From NCBI RefSeq assembly GCF_019042655.1, contig NZ_JAHPZO010000001.1:310001-374000 (forward strand): a stretch of DNA of 64,000 nucleotides, in the 5' to 3' direction. The notes beneath the pieces were generated by a model, which was not told the origin of the DNA, ran no database searches, and saw nothing but the letters and a program-made list of their open reading frames with translations. The translations under genes were made by a program, and so were the position numbers. The DNA is from Planococcus sp. CP5-4_YE (GTDB lineage: Bacteria > Bacillota > Bacilli > Bacillales_A > Planococcaceae). Shown here one piece after another: positions 17,664 through 31,620 of the stretch. Each line of letters starts with the position of its first letter. The first letter of the stretch is position 1.

Positions 17664-18989
17664 TTAAGGTTTCAGTTTCTTCAATCCTCTTGCATAAAAT
17701 CCAGCCATCTCTTCTTCAGGCACTAGCGCCCCTCCTGTCAACCAGGCGATATGGGTTGCTTTTTCTAGTTTGATATCATGTTTTTCGGCGTAGTTTGTCG
17801 CTGCCATAATGAACGGCCCGGCAAACCCGGCTGCTGAGGAAGGTTCGATCTTGATGCCTTCGCTATCTTTCAGCATGGCAAGCAGCGGGAATAATTGCTC
17901 ATCTTCGACCGTCCCAATGCCTGAAATCAATTGTTCAGAACACGTTGAAGCGAAGCTCGATGCTCTGCCGACTGCGAGTCCGTCCGCTTCCGTCCTATTG
18001 TCGATGCCGATGTCCTGGACGCAGATGCCGCTCTTCAAGCCCGTCATAAGACCGAGCAAGACAGCCGGCGAATGAGTCGGCTCGATGAACACCGGGTGGA
18101 CGTGATCGCCAAACAATTGGCTCAGCCCGAATGCGATGCCTCCAGGCGCCCCGCCGACACCGCACGGCAAATAGACGAACAGTGGATGTTCGTGGTCGAC
18201 TGGTATGCCCCGCTGCTCCAATTGGTGTTTCAGCCGAATTGCAGCTACGCTATAGCCGAGAAACAATTCGCGGGATTTCTCATCATCGACGAAATAACCA
18301 TTCGGCAAATGCAGCGTTTCTTCGCGCCCTGCAGTGACCGCTTCACTGAAGTCACCACTGAATTCGACGACGCGTACGCCTTTTTTCCGAAGCAACACTT
18401 TTTTCCACGCTTTGGCGTCCGCTGACATATAAACCGAAACCTTAAAGCCGAGTTCAGCGCTGATGATGCCGATGCTCAGCCCCAAATTCCCGGTCGAGCC
18501 GACGCCAATAGAATAGCTTTCGAAGAATGTTTTTGCTTGTTGCGTTGCAAACCATTCATAGGAATCCTCACGGGTGACGAGTCCTTCTCTAAGCGCCAGC
18601 GTTTCTGCGTAGCGCAGCACTTCAAAAAAACCACCGCGTGCTTTTACCGATCCTGCAACAGGCAGTTCGTTGTCACATTTGACGTATAGTTTTCCTGGCA
18701 GCTGCTCGCCGTAATATGTTTCCAGTTGACTTTGCATGTGCCCGGCTTCCCGTAATTCCGATTCGATGATGCCTTGCGTTTCAGGAAACACCTTCATTAA
18801 ATACGGGATAAAGCGCAGCCATAATTGCTCCGCCTCCCCCAAATCATCGATTGTCACCGGCAAGCCTTGGACTTGATCCATTTCCCTGCGTTTCGGATTC
18901 AGCCAGATAACTGGCTTCAAGTCGAGCATATCCGCTAAAAGCGGGTACTCTTCAGTCCATTCGCTGATTTTTTGTTGCGTAACACTCAT
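17664..18989 (-). CDS. dsdA: D-serine ammonia-lyase
   Basis: A 441-residue fold-type II PLP enzyme that converts D-serine to pyruvate and ammonia. The PLP lysine is Lys116 in AGSVKARGG and the phosphate-binding glycine loop is SVGSTGNLGLSIG; length matches DsdA of E. coli and Bacillus. AAGGAGGCGG precedes the ATG at 18989. There is no DsdC regulator or DsdX permease gene next to it. It occupies the segment between pyrE and rqcH that in B. subtilis carries sulfate-assimilation genes, so this is a variable spot. It could detoxify or use D-serine from the environment. Confidence 0.93.
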   Translation of the reverse strand: MSVTQQKISEWTEEYPLLADMLDLKPVIWLNPKRREMDQVQGLPVTIDDLGEAEQLWLRFIPYLMKVFPETQGIIESELREAGHMQSQLETYYGEQLPGKLYVKCDNELPVAGSVKARGGFFEVLRYAETLALREGLVTREDSYEWFATQQAKTFFESYSIGVGSTGNLGLSIGIISAELGFKVSVYMSADAKAWKKVLLRKKGVRVVEFSGDFSEAVTAGREETLHLPNGYFVDDEKSRELFLGYSVAAIRLKHQLEQRGIPVDHEHPLFVYLPCGVGGAPGGIAFGLSQLFGDHVHPVFIEPTHSPAVLLGLMTGLKSGICVQDIGIDNRTEADGLAVGRASSFASTCSEQLISGIGTVEDEQLFPLLAMLKDSEGIKIEPSSAAGFAGPFIMAATNYAEKHDIKLEKATHIAWLTGGALVPEEEMAGFYARGLKKLKP

Positions 18990-19058
18990 GTCCTACCGCC
19001 TCCTTATCGTTAGTTGTACCATACCCTTTTTCACTTTCTTTACTTAACTATAAAGCGG

Positions 19059-19099
19059 AAAAAACCTACGCACATCGACATGATGTGCGTAGGTTTTTT
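19059..19099 (-). terminator. Terminator of the pyrimidine operon
   Basis: A long hairpin pairs AAAAAACCTACGCACATC with GATGTGCGTAGGTTTTTT. It begins within the pyrE stop and ends the ten-gene operon. Confidence 0.95.
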
Positions 19100-19723
19100 A
19101 GGAAGTCAATGCGCCGGCTTTCAGTTTTTCGTGCCATTCACTGAGCATAGGCAAATCTTCTGCGGCTATCGCTCCGCCTTCCCTAGCTTGTTGAACTAGT
19201 GCCGGGAAATCCGTCAAGGTGTGGAAAGTGAATCCTGCTTCCTGTATCGCCTGCTCTGCCTGTGGCAATCCGTAAGTGAAGATCGCCGCAATGCCAGCCA
19301 CTTCAAATCCAGCATCTTGTAAAGCTTGTGCCGCCTGCAGCACCGAGCCGCCTTTGGAGATCAAGTCTTCGATGACGACCGCTTTTTGACCTGGCTCAAT
19401 TTTGCCTTCGATCAAATTCGATTGTCCGTGGCCTTTCGGTTTCGAACGCACATAGACCATCGGCAAATCAAGGCGCTCTGCAACCCACGCCGCGTGCGGG
19501 ATACCCGCTGTCGCAGTTCCTGCAATCACTTGTGCATCCGGATACTCGCGCCGAATCGTTTCCGCGAGCCCATCCGCGATCGCCTTGCGAACTTCCGGAT
19601 AGGACATCGTCAGCCGGTTATCGCAATAAATCGGCGATTTGACCCCGGATGCCCAAGTAAATGGGTCGTTCGGGCGCAACTCGACTGCGCCGATGGACAA
19701 TAACTGTTGTGCGATTTGCTTTT

Positions 19724-19727
<4 letters not shown>
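19098..19727 (-). CDS. pyrE: Orotate phosphoribosyltransferase
   Basis: Joins orotate with PRPP to make OMP, fifth step of UMP synthesis. The 209-residue protein has the PRPP-binding [12 protein letters not shown] and [11 protein letters not shown] chose the ATG at 19727 because it overlaps the pyrF stop in an ATGA junction and GGAG lies nine bases upstream; another ATG five codons earlier is weaker. Last gene of the pyr operon, followed by a strong terminator. Confidence 0.95.
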
Positions 19728-22087
<2,360 letters not shown>

Positions 22088-22091
<4 letters not shown>

Positions 22092-25000
22092 ACACCTGCC
22101 CCCATTTCCTCTGCCTGGAATGTCATCGATTCGATGACTCTGAGCATCGCTTCCGCCGTATCCAGTGATGTTAAACACGGCACGCCGTTTTCGACCGATT
22201 CCCGGCGGATGCGGAAGCCGTCACGTTCTGGCTGTTTGCCTTTGGTCAATGTGTTGATGACGATCTGTGCGTCGCCGCTTTGGATAACATCGAGTAAGGT
22301 ACGCCCCTCAGCACCAATTTTTCCAACTTCCGCAACGGCAATGCCTGCTTCAGTGAACGCTTGTGCCGTTCCACCTGTTGCCATGATTTGGTATCCGATA
22401 TCCCGGAAGCGCTTCGCCAGTCCAACTGCTTCTTCTTTATCTTTATCCGCTACTGTCAGCAGTACAGTACCGTGATCTTTCACTTCCATACCAGCTGCTG
22501 CTAAGCCTTTATACAGCGCTTTTTCGAGCGTGATGTCTTTGCCCATTACTTCGCCGGTCGATTTCATTTCTGGTCCTAAGGTAATATCGACGCGGCGCAG
22601 TTTCGCGAATGAGAACACCGGCACTTTGACGTAGACGCCTTTTTTCAGCGGCGCTAAGCCTGTTGTGTAGCCTTGCTCGACAATGCTTTGACCGAGTATT
22701 GCTTTCGTTGCGATATTCGCCATCGGAATGCCGGTGATTTTGCTGAGGAACGGCACCGTGCGGCTTGAGCGCGGGTTGACTTCGATGACGAATACTTCGC
22801 CTTTCGAGATGACGTACTGGATGTTCAATAAGCCGACGATGTTCAAGCCTTTGGCGAGCCGTGTCGTATAATCCGTCAAAGTGTCGATTTGCTGCTGCGA
22901 AATGTTTTGCGGCGGATAGACCGCAATTGAGTCACCGGAGTGCACGCCTGCCCGTTCGATATGTTCCATAATGCCCGGGATTAAGACATTTTCCCCGTCG
23001 CAGATCGCATCGACTTCAATTTCTTCTCCTGTTAAATAGCGGTCGACCAGTACCGGATGTTCAGGGCTTGCTTCGACGGCGTGTTCCATGTAATGAATCA
23101 AATCGCTTTCGTTATAGACGATTTCCATCGCGCGTCCTCCGAGTACATAAGACGGACGAACGAGCACCGGATAGCCGATATCGGATGCGATGACTACCGC
23201 TTCTTGTGTCGACACGGCCGTCTTGCCGAGTGGCTGCGGGATGCCGATTTCATGAAGTGCCGCTTCGAATTTATTACGGTTTTCTGCGCGGTCGATGTCT
23301 TCAAGCGTCGTGCCGAGAATCTTCACACCGTTTTTCTCGAGCTTATCTGCCAAATTGATCGCTGTCTGTCCGCCAAACTGGACGACAACGCCTTTTGGCT
23401 GTTCAAGGTCGACGATGTGCATGACGTCCTCGATTGTCAGCGGTTCGAAGTAGAGCTTGTCGGAAATGGAGAAATCGGTCGACACTGTCTCCGGGTTATT
23501 GTTGATGATAATTGCCTCGTAGCCGGCTTCTTTGATCGCCCAAACGGAGTGGACGGTTGCGTAATCGAATTCGACGCCTTGTCCGATGCGAATCGGGCCA
23601 GAGCCGAGTACGATGACACTTTCTTTATCAGTGCGGATTGATTCGTTTTCATCTTCATAGCTGGCGTAGAAATAAGGCGTTTCAGATTCGAACTCCGCAG
23701 CGCAAGTGTCGACCATTTTGTAAACCGGTATCAAGCCTTGCTGTTTGCGCCATTCGTATACTTTTGCTTCTTGCGTATCCCATAGTTTCGCAATCGTTCT
23801 GTCAGCAAAGCCCATGCGTTTCGCTTTTCTTGCTGTCTCATAGTCAAATGACTGTTGCTGCAGCACGTTTTCAAGACGGACGATTTTGTCGAATTTTTGC
23901 AGGAAGAACAAATCGATTTGGCTCCAGTCTTGGATCGTGTCAATCGTCACGCCGCGGCGGAGTGCTTCGCCGATAAAGAACAACCTTTCGTCTCCCGCTT
24001 TACGGATGCGTTTTTCGATCCATTCGTCGCTCATGTCCGTGCCGTTTTTCAGCTCCAGATGGAATTGCCCGGTTTCCAGTGAACGCACCGCTTTTAGCAT
24101 TGATTCCTCGAATGTCCGGCCCATCGCCATAACTTCACCGGTCGCTTTCATTTGCGTGCCAAGGTTGCGTTTGGCCGCTTCAAATTTATCGAACGGCCAG
24201 CGCGGGATTTTCGAAACGACATAGTCAAGTGCTGGTTCGAAGGCGGCGTATGTGCGCCCAGTCACTGGATTCATCATTTCACCAAGCGTTAAGCCCACCG
24301 CGATTTTCGCTGCTAATTTGGCAATTGGGTAGCCCGTCGCTTTGGATGCAAGCGCAGAAGAGCGGCTAACACGCGGGTTCACTTCGATAATGTAATAGTC
24401 AAAGCTATGAGGGTCGAGCGCGAGCTGAACGTTGCAGCCGCCTTCGATTTTCAAGGCGCGGATAATTTTCAGCGACACATTGCGCAACATTTGGTATTCA
24501 CGGTCGGATAAAGTCTGGCTCGGGGCGACGACGATCGAGTCGCCGGTATGAATGCCGACCGGGTCGATGTTTTCCATATTGCAGACGACGATGGCGGTAT
24601 CTTCTACATCGCGCATCACTTCGTATTCGATTTCCTTGAAGCCCGCGATTGATTTTTCCAGCAAGCATTGTGTCACGGGGCTGTATTTCAAGCCGCTCGC
24701 AACGATTTCGTGCAATTGCTCGTCGTTATGGCAAATGCCGCCACCCGTTCCGCCGAGTGTAAAGGCCGGGCGGACGATGACTGGGTAGCCGATCCGTTCC
24801 ACAAAGCGCTTAGCTTCTTCCATGTTATGAATGATGTCGGAATCCGGTACCGGTTCGCCGAGTTCATTCATCAAGGTGCGGAACAAATCGCGGTCTTCTG
24901 CTTTATGGATAGCGTCCAGCTTAGTCCCCAAGATTTCAATATTCAATTCGTCCAAAATTCCGGATTCATCCAGTTCGATCGCCATATTGAGACCGGTCTG

Positions 25001-25276
25001 CCCGCCAAGTGTCGCAAGCAGTGCATCCGGGCGCTCTTTTCTTAAGATGCGGCTGACAAACTCCAATGTAATCGGCTCGATGTACACTTTATCGGCGATT
25101 TCGGTATCGGTCATGATCGTCGCCGGATTAGAGTTGATCAAAATGACGCGGTAGCCTTCTTCTTTCAAAGCGAGACAGGCTTGTGTGCCCGCATAGTCGA
25201 ATTCTGCTGCTTGGCCGATAACGATCGGACCTGAACCAATAACGAGGATGCTTTTGATATCTTGTCTTTTAGGCAT
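22088..25276 (-). CDS. carB: Carbamoyl-phosphate synthase large chain
   Basis: Makes carbamoyl phosphate from bicarbonate, ammonia delivered by CarA, and two ATP. The 1062-residue protein shows the two homologous ATP-grasp halves: each has an ATP-binding opening ([13 protein letters not shown] near residue 11, [13 protein letters not shown] near 555) and a metal-binding EVNPR motif. The C-terminal 140 residues form the MGS-like allosteric domain ([17 protein letters not shown]) where UMP or PRPP would bind. Location inside the pyr operon marks it as the pyrimidine-specific enzyme (pyrAB). Confidence 0.97.
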
Positions 25277-26363
25277 GTTGTTGCTCCTTCCGTTGTGCGT
25301 GCATCATTTCCAAAAATCGATCGAATAAGTAATTCGAGTCTTCCGGGCCAGGCGAAGATTCCGGGTGGTATTGCACGGTGAAAGCTGGGTAATCGAGATG
25401 CGCCAGCCCTTCATTGGTTCCATCATTGAGTGCTGTATGCGTTACTTTCAGTCGCGTGCCTTGCAAGGTTTCTTCATCGACTGCGTAGCCGTGGTTTTGT
25501 GAAGTGATTTCGATCTTGCCCGTGACAAGGTCTCGTACCGGATGATTGCCGCCGCGGTGGCCGAACTTCAGCTTGAATGTCTCAGCACCGCACGCTCTTG
25601 CGAACAATTGGTGGCCGAGGCAAATTCCGAAAATCGGTACTTGGCCGAGCAATTCGCTGACAACGTCCACACATTCGGGAACGTTTTTCGGGTCTCCTGG
25701 GCCGTTCGACAACATGACGCCGTCCGGTCCCCAAGCGAGGATTTCCTGCGCGCTTGTATTATGCGGAACGACGATAACATCACATTTGCGTTTGTTTAAT
25801 TCACGTAAAATTCCGTGCTTCATGCCGTAATCGATTAACACGACACGCTTGCCGCGGCCAGGACTCGGGTAAGGGCGCGTGATCGATACTTGGGCGACTT
25901 GGTCAGTCGGCAAAGTCGTTTCGTTCAATTTATTGATTACCTGCTCTACATCCGGTTCTTCTCCGGCAGCCGATAAGATGCCCTTAATCGATCCGTTGAC
26001 GCGAATTAGCCGGGTCAGCTTGCGAGTGTCGATTCCGGCGATGCCTGGAATGCCTTTTTTCTCAAGTAATTCACTTAAAGTCATCGCATTCCTAAAATTC
26101 GTGGGAAAATCCGCCGCTTCCCTTACGACCATCCCTTTAACGGCAGGATCAATCGATTCGAAATCATCGCTGTTGATGCCGTAATTGCCTTGCAGCGGGT
26201 AAGTCATCGTGACGATTTGTCCGCAATAGGATGGGTCGGATAAGATCTCTTGGTAACCGGTCATGCTGGTGTTAAACACCACTTCCCCGAACGATGCCGA
26301 TGGTGCGCCGAATGCTTCCCCTGCGAATACTGTGCCGTCTTCTAAGATCAAATAACGTTTCAT
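25269..26363 (-). CDS. carA: Carbamoyl-phosphate synthase small chain
   Basis: Glutamine amidotransferase subunit supplying ammonia to CarB. The 364-residue protein has the N-terminal CPSase domain ([21 protein letters not shown]) and the class I glutaminase triad: nucleophile cysteine in FGICLGHQL and the histidine-glutamate pair in VQYHPES. The ATG at 26363 shares one base with the pyrC stop (TGATG) and follows AGGAGG; the longer frame adds six codons inside pyrC. It overlaps carB by eight bases. Confidence 0.96.
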   Translation of the reverse strand: MKRYLILEDGTVFAGEAFGAPSASFGEVVFNTSMTGYQEILSDPSYCGQIVTMTYPLQGNYGINSDDFESIDPAVKGMVVREAADFPTNFRNAMTLSELLEKKGIPGIAGIDTRKLTRLIRVNGSIKGILSAAGEEPDVEQVINKLNETTLPTDQVAQVSITRPYPSPGRGKRVVLIDYGMKHGILRELNKRKCDVIVVPHNTSAQEILAWGPDGVMLSNGPGDPKNVPECVDVVSELLGQVPIFGICLGHQLFARACGAETFKLKFGHRGGNHPVRDLVTGKIEITSQNHGYAVDEETLQGTRLKVTHTALNDGTNEGLAHLDYPAFTVQYHPESSPGPEDSNYLFDRFLEMMHAQRKEQQHA

Positions 26364-27637
26364 CAGTTTTCCTCCTGCCATACGATGTCACCGCCGAAAA
26401 TGGTCATCACTGGCCAGCCGGTGCAAGTTTGTCCGCCAAATGGCGTATTTATTCCTTTGGAAAGAAAGTCTTCCGTGCGGATTTCTTGCTGTTTATCCAA
26501 GTCGAGCAGCACCAGGTCGGCTGCTTGCCCTGCCTCAAGCGTCCCGTAAGGCAGTCCGAACACATCTGCCGGCTTTTTGGTCAGCCAGCCAATTAATTGC
26601 TGGAGTGTCCATTTGCCACTCTGGACGAATTCTGTGTACAGAAGCGGAAACGCCGTTTCGAATCCGACGATGCCGAATGGCGCTTTTTCCATGCCGTTCG
26701 CTTTTTCTTCCGCTGCATGAGGTGCGTGGTCTGTCGCAATAAAATCGAGTGTGCCGTCGAGCAGCCCTTCACGAAGCGCTTCGTAATCTTCTCGTGCGCG
26801 AAGCGGCGGGTTCATTTTGTAATTCGCGTCGTAGCCTGGGATGTCATCTTCCGTTAGCAATAGATGATGGGGCGTCACTTCCGCCGTGACGCGGACGCCT
26901 GCCCGTTTTGCGTCGCGGATGACGCGAACCGACTCTTTCGTGCTGACGTGGCAGACGTGATAATGGGCGCCAGCCGCCTCAGCGAGCAGGATGTCGCGTG
27001 CGATATGCACTGATTCCGCAACAGACGGGATTCCAGGCAAGCCCAGCTCGCGGCTTCGCTTGCCGTCGTGCATGACCCCTCCGTAGATCAAGCTATTGTC
27101 TTCGCAATGTGCGACGACCGCCATATCGAGTTCGGCCGCTTCTTTCATCGTCTCAAGCATCATTGCCGCTTCCTGTATACCGACACCGTCGTCGGTGAAT
27201 GCAAACGCGCCGTGTTGTTTTAGTTCTTTTAGATTGGTCCGTTCTTTGCCCGCTTCGCGGATCGTGATGGAGGCATACGGCAAAACCCGAATGAGCGCAT
27301 TTTTTTCGATCAAGCCGTTGACGTGATCAAGATTTTCCTTCGTGTCGGGTACTGGCCGCGTGTTCGGCATGGCGCAGATGGTCGTATAGCCTCCGCGTGC
27401 TGCTGACTTTGTACCGCTTTCGATGGTTTCTTTTTTCTCTCCACCTGGTTCACGCAGATGGACATGGACGTCCACAAATCCTGGTGCGATCATTCGGCCT
27501 TTGCCGTCGATTTCCGTTTCTCCTTGCGCTTTCAGGTGAGTACCGATCTCTTCGATGCGGCTATCTGTAACGCGAATATTCGTTTCCTCTAGTTGTTCCC
27601 CGTTCAACATATTTACGTTCTTAATGAATAATCCCAT
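26363..27637 (-). CDS. pyrC: Dihydroorotase
   Basis: Zinc amidohydrolase closing carbamoyl aspartate to dihydroorotate. The 424-residue protein is the class I type: metal-binding [13 protein letters not shown], the carbamylated-lysine region, HCEDNSL, CHVST and [12 protein letters not shown]. Its stop overlaps carA by one base; pyrB ends one base before it starts. The order pyrB-pyrC-carA is the Bacillus order. Confidence 0.97.
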   Translation of the reverse strand: MGLFIKNVNMLNGEQLEETNIRVTDSRIEEIGTHLKAQGETEIDGKGRMIAPGFVDVHVHLREPGGEKKETIESGTKSAARGGYTTICAMPNTRPVPDTKENLDHVNGLIEKNALIRVLPYASITIREAGKERTNLKELKQHGAFAFTDDGVGIQEAAMMLETMKEAAELDMAVVAHCEDNSLIYGGVMHDGKRSRELGLPGIPSVAESVHIARDILLAEAAGAHYHVCHVSTKESVRVIRDAKRAGVRVTAEVTPHHLLLTEDDIPGYDANYKMNPPLRAREDYEALREGLLDGTLDFIATDHAPHAAEEKANGMEKAPFGIVGFETAFPLLYTEFVQSGKWTLQQLIGWLTKKPADVFGLPYGTLEAGQAADLVLLDLDKQQEIRTEDFLSKGINTPFGGQTCTGWPVMTIFGGDIVWQEEN

Positions 27638-27638
27638 C

Positions 27639-28517
27639 TCAATCTCTCCCTTTCATTGCATATTCCAGTATGGCCATACGGACGAACACGCCGTTTTCCA
27701 TTTGCTTGAAGATTCTCGAACGCTGGCATTCTACGAGTGAATCCGCGATTTCCACGCCTCGGTTGATCGGCGCCGGATGCATAATGATGGCGTCTTTTTT
27801 CATTTTCTTCTCGCGCGCTTCTGTTAAGCCAAACTCTGTATGGTAATGTTCTTTGGAAAACAAGGCCGAGACCGCGTGGCGTTCATGCTGTACCCGGAGC
27901 ATCATGACGACATCCGTTTCGCCGATCACGTCATCTAATTGATTCGTCGTGTCGTAGTCGCCGCTCCATTCTTCCGGACACACAAAGCTGACTTTTGCGC
28001 CGAGCTGTTTCAGTGCAGCGGCATTCGATTTGGCAACACGGCTATGGGCAATGTCCCCGACGATCGTCACGTGGACGCCGTCGATGCGGCCGAATTCTTG
28101 ATGGATGGTGTACAAATCAAGCAATGACTGTGTCGGGTGTTGCCCCGAACCGTCACCGCCGTTGATGACTGCGAGCTCGCAGCCTTCTAGCTGCTGGTAA
28201 TACGCTTCTTCTTCGTGTCGGATGATGACCGCTTTGACACCGATTGCTTCCATCGTTTTCACGGTGTCGTAGAGCGTTTCGCCTTTTAATATGCTAGAAA
28301 AGGCTGTTTCAAATGGTAGTACTGACAACCCTAGCCGGTGTTCGGCCATTTCGAAACTCATTTTTGTTCGTGTGCTCGGTTCGAAAAACAGGTTGGCTAC
28401 CGCCCCTTCAAGTGTGGCTTTCTCTCCTTTTTCAAACTGCTCGGCACGCTTCAGCAAGTTCATGATTTTTTCATTTTCGAGATTATCCATTGTTAACAGA
28501 TTCGGCAATTTGCTCAC
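27639..28517 (-). CDS. pyrB: Aspartate carbamoyltransferase catalytic subunit
   Basis: Transfers the carbamoyl group to aspartate, the first committed step of pyrimidine synthesis. Visible: carbamoyl-phosphate binding [25 protein letters not shown], and [11 protein letters not shown]. No regulatory pyrI gene is present, as in Bacillus. The start is uncertain: GTG at 28517 (292 residues), TTG at 28508, and an unlikely TTG at 28538 are in frame. AAAGGG lies one base from the GTG but ten from the TTG, so either could be used. Expression is controlled by the PyrR attenuator just upstream. Confidence 0.93.
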   Translation of the reverse strand: MSKLPNLLTMDNLENEKIMNLLKRAEQFEKGEKATLEGAVANLFFEPSTRTKMSFEMAEHRLGLSVLPFETAFSSILKGETLYDTVKTMEAIGVKAVIIRHEEEAYYQQLEGCELAVINGGDGSGQHPTQSLLDLYTIHQEFGRIDGVHVTIVGDIAHSRVAKSNAAALKQLGAKVSFVCPEEWSGDYDTTNQLDDVIGETDVVMMLRVQHERHAVSALFSKEHYHTEFGLTEAREKKMKKDAIIMHPAPINRGVEIADSLVECQRSRIFKQMENGVFVRMAILEYAMKGRD

Positions 28518-28535
28518 GCCCTTTCGTTGACTGTA

Positions 28536-28566
28536 CAAAAAACCCCTTCCCAGGGGCAGGAAGGTG
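28536..28566 (-). terminator. Attenuator terminator upstream of pyrB
   Basis: On the minus strand ACCTTCC pairs with GGAAGGGG, followed by TTTTTT, about 20 bases before the pyrB start. With the PyrR-binding hairpin just upstream it forms the uraA-pyrB intercistronic attenuator. Confidence 0.88.
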
Positions 28567-28603
28567 TAAGGAAATAAGGGTAGACTGCACCCCTAACCAT
28601 AAC

Positions 28604-28637
28604 CCTTTCCATGCCTCTCTGGACATTCCTTAAAAGG
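28604..28637 (-). promoter_or_regulatory. PyrR-binding anti-antiterminator hairpin before pyrB
   Basis: The transcript contains GTCCAGAGAGGCA, the conserved PyrR recognition loop, flanked by complementary CCTTTT and GAAAGG arms. In B. subtilis PyrR with UMP binds such hairpins and lets the downstream terminator form, reducing pyr expression when pyrimidines are plentiful. Confidence 0.9.
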
Positions 28638-28642
28638 TAAGT

Positions 28643-29932
28643 TTATTCAGTTCCATCATCCAATTCCTGTTTATCAAGTCCAGGCAGGATCAAGTTCAAA
28701 ATTACGCCGACGATGGCGGCTAGCGCCATTCCTTCGATGGCAAACGATTCGCTGAACTCGAGTTTCGCGCCGCCGATTCCGATGACCAAGATGACCGACG
28801 AGATGACCAAGTTGCGGTTGTTGCCGAAGTCGATGCCGTTATCGACGAGCATGCGCAGTCCTGACGAGGCGATGATGCCAAACAGCAGGATCGAGATGCC
28901 CCCGAGCACCGCTGTCGGAATCGTGTCGATGACCGCCATCAGTTTTCCGAAGAAGGAGAACAAGATCGCGAACACCGCAGCACCGAGAATGACATAGACG
29001 CTGAACACTTTCGTGATGGCAAGTACGCCGATGTTCTCGCCGTAAGTCGTTTTCGGCGGGCCTCCGACAAGCGAGGAAATGAAGGTCCCGATACCATCGC
29101 CTAAAATCGAGCGATGAAGGCCCGGGTCTTTTATGTAATTGCGGTCGACAATTTTGCCGAGGACCAGCTGGTGCCCGATATGCTCAGAGATCGTGACGAT
29201 GGCGATTGGCACCATGACGAACAACAAGGTTGGCGTCACTTGGAAAGAGTAATCGATTCCCGGCAGCAAAAATTCTGGTACTTGGAACCAACTAGCCGCT
29301 GCTACTGGGGCAAAGTCGATAATGCCGATCAGTGTAGAGTAAGCGTAGCCTGCAATGATACCGATTAAAATCGGCATAAGCGAGATGATGTTCTTAAAGT
29401 AAATATTGCAGATGATAGCCGTAGCGAGTGTGACAAGTGCGGCTGAGAAATGCAGCAGGCTGTATTCAGAGCCGCCATCAGCTGTCGGGATGTTCATGGC
29501 CATATCTACCGCTGTTCCGGATAATGCCAGCCCGATAACGATTATGACTGGGCCGACAACGATTGGAGGCAAGAGTTTCATAAGCCATTTATAGCCGGTC
29601 TTCCAAATAATCAATGACACGAGCGCGTAAACTAGCGAGACGAACATGGCGCCGATCATTGCCGATCCGATGCCGCCTGTATCCGTGGCGATCTGTATCG
29701 GGACGATAAAGGCGAATGAAGATCCGAGATAAGCCGGTACTTTGAATTGCGTAATGAGGACGAAGATGATGGTGGCGATACCGCTCGTCAATAGCGCGAT
29801 CGCGGGGCTCAAGCCAACTAGCTGCGGCACCAGGATCGTTGCGCCGAACATGGCGAACATGTGCTGCAAGCTGAGGGAAATCCATTGCCCCGTTTTTGGT
29901 TTATCGTGTATGTCTAAGATGGCATTGCTCAA
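28643..29932 (-). CDS. uraA: Uracil permease (NCS2 family)
   Basis: A 429-residue, strongly hydrophobic nucleobase:cation symporter importing uracil (pyrP in B. subtilis). Family hallmarks are the N-terminal LQHMFAMFGATILVP, SEHIGHQLVLG, GDGIGTFISSLVGGPPKTTYGENIGV and the last third with ILGAAVFAILFSFFGK. The start is a TTG at 29932 with GGGGAG eight bases upstream. It lies 27 bases after pyrR; in B. subtilis an attenuator separates the two, here there is no room for one. Confidence 0.95.
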   Translation of the reverse strand: MSNAILDIHDKPKTGQWISLSLQHMFAMFGATILVPQLVGLSPAIALLTSGIATIIFVLITQFKVPAYLGSSFAFIVPIQIATDTGGIGSAMIGAMFVSLVYALVSLIIWKTGYKWLMKLLPPIVVGPVIIVIGLALSGTAVDMAMNIPTADGGSEYSLLHFSAALVTLATAIICNIYFKNIISLMPILIGIIAGYAYSTLIGIIDFAPVAAASWFQVPEFLLPGIDYSFQVTPTLLFVMVPIAIVTISEHIGHQLVLGKIVDRNYIKDPGLHRSILGDGIGTFISSLVGGPPKTTYGENIGVLAITKVFSVYVILGAAVFAILFSFFGKLMAVIDTIPTAVLGGISILLFGIIASSGLRMLVDNGIDFGNNRNLVISSVILVIGIGGAKLEFSESFAIEGMALAAIVGVILNLILPGLDKQELDDGTE

Positions 29933-29959
29933 GTTGTTTCTCCCCTGTCTATCTAGTGA

Positions 29960-30655
<696 letters not shown>

Positions 30656-30681
30656 TGATGCGTATTCAGTTGACTGGTCTA

Positions 30682-30711
30682 AGTATAAAGAACAGCTCTT
30701 TCGTTTGTCAA
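30682..30711 (-). promoter_or_regulatory. Sigma-A promoter of the pyr operon
   Basis: TTGACA at 30711-30706 and TATACT at 30687-30682 with an 18-base spacer, just after the end of the rluD-type gene. Transcription would start near 30675 and run through about 175 bases of leader before pyrR. Confidence 0.88.
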
Positions 30712-30717
30712 CCCCCC

Positions 30718-31620
30718 TCAGCGGAGAGTCTCGAGAAGTTCTTCGAATTCAACCGGCAAAGCCGACGAGAATTCCAAGTATTCTTTCGTCCGTGGATGGA
30801 TAAAGCCGATGACTGCGGCATGCAAAGCCTGGCCGCCAATATCCATCGTTTTTCTCGGGCCATATTTCGGATCCCCTGCAAGCGGGAAGCCGATATAACG
30901 CATGTGTACACGAATCTGATGCGTACGGCCTGTTTCAAGACGGCATTCCACTAAAGTGAAATCCCCGAAACGCTCGAGTACGGTAAAATGAGTCACTGCG
31001 TGCTTGCCTTTGTCGACGACCGCCATTTTTTGGCGCTCTTTCGGGTCTCTCGCAATCGGCGCATCAATAGTGCCTTTGTCGTGGGCGATATGCCCATGGA
31101 CAAGCGCAATGTATTTGCGTGTCACAGATTTTTCGACCAATTGGTCCACCAATGACGCATGGGCGAGATCATTCTTTGCCACCATCAACAAGCCCGATGT
31201 ATCTTTATCGATACGGTGAACAATACCGGGACGGACGATGCCATTGATGCCCGATAAGTCCGTGCAATGGTACATCAAGCCGTTAACCAGTGTCCCGTTC
31301 GCGTGTCCTGGTGCCGGATGGACGACCATGCCTTTCGGTTTGTTGACGACGAGTACATCTTCATCTTCATAAACGACATCAAGGTTCAGGTTTTCCGGTT
31401 CAGCGTCTAATTCCTCTAATAACGGCGGATTGATAGCGATTTCGTCTTCAAGCCGCACTTTGTAATTCGGTTTGACCGCTGTGCCATTCACTTTAATATG
31501 GCCATCTTTGACCCAGTTGCTAATTTGTGAACGCGACCATTCTTCATCGATAGCCGAAATGACTTTATCGATTCGCTCGCCTTTTTGTTCTTCTGTAATG
31601 TGTATCATCAGTTCTTCCAT
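30718..31620 (-). CDS. rluD: RluD-family 23S rRNA pseudouridine synthase (YlyB)
   Basis: A 300-residue enzyme that isomerises uridines in large-subunit rRNA. An N-terminal S4 RNA-binding domain (ERIDKVISAIDEEWSRSQISNWV) is followed by the RluA/RluD catalytic domain: VVNKPKGMVVHPAPGH, catalytic aspartate in VHRIDKDTSGLLMVAK, and GRTHQIRVHMRYIGFP. The start at 31620 follows AAGGTG and overlaps the lspA stop by one base (TAATG). The lspA-rluD pair is conserved in Bacillales; the exact target uridines are not shown by sequence. Confidence 0.94.
   Translation of the reverse strand: MEELMIHITEEQKGERIDKVISAIDEEWSRSQISNWVKDGHIKVNGTAVKPNYKVRLEDEIAINPPLLEELDAEPENLNLDVVYEDEDVLVVNKPKGMVVHPAPGHANGTLVNGLMYHCTDLSGINGIVRPGIVHRIDKDTSGLLMVAKNDLAHASLVDQLVEKSVTRKYIALVHGHIAHDKGTIDAPIARDPKERQKMAVVDKGKHAVTHFTVLERFGDFTLVECRLETGRTHQIRVHMRYIGFPLAGDPKYGPRKTMDIGGQALHAAVIGFIHPRTKEYLEFSSALPVEFEELLETLR

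Noticed and set aside
23057..23641. 194-codon open frame opposite carB
   Set aside because: Antisense to strongly conserved carB sequence; composition is that of reversed codons.
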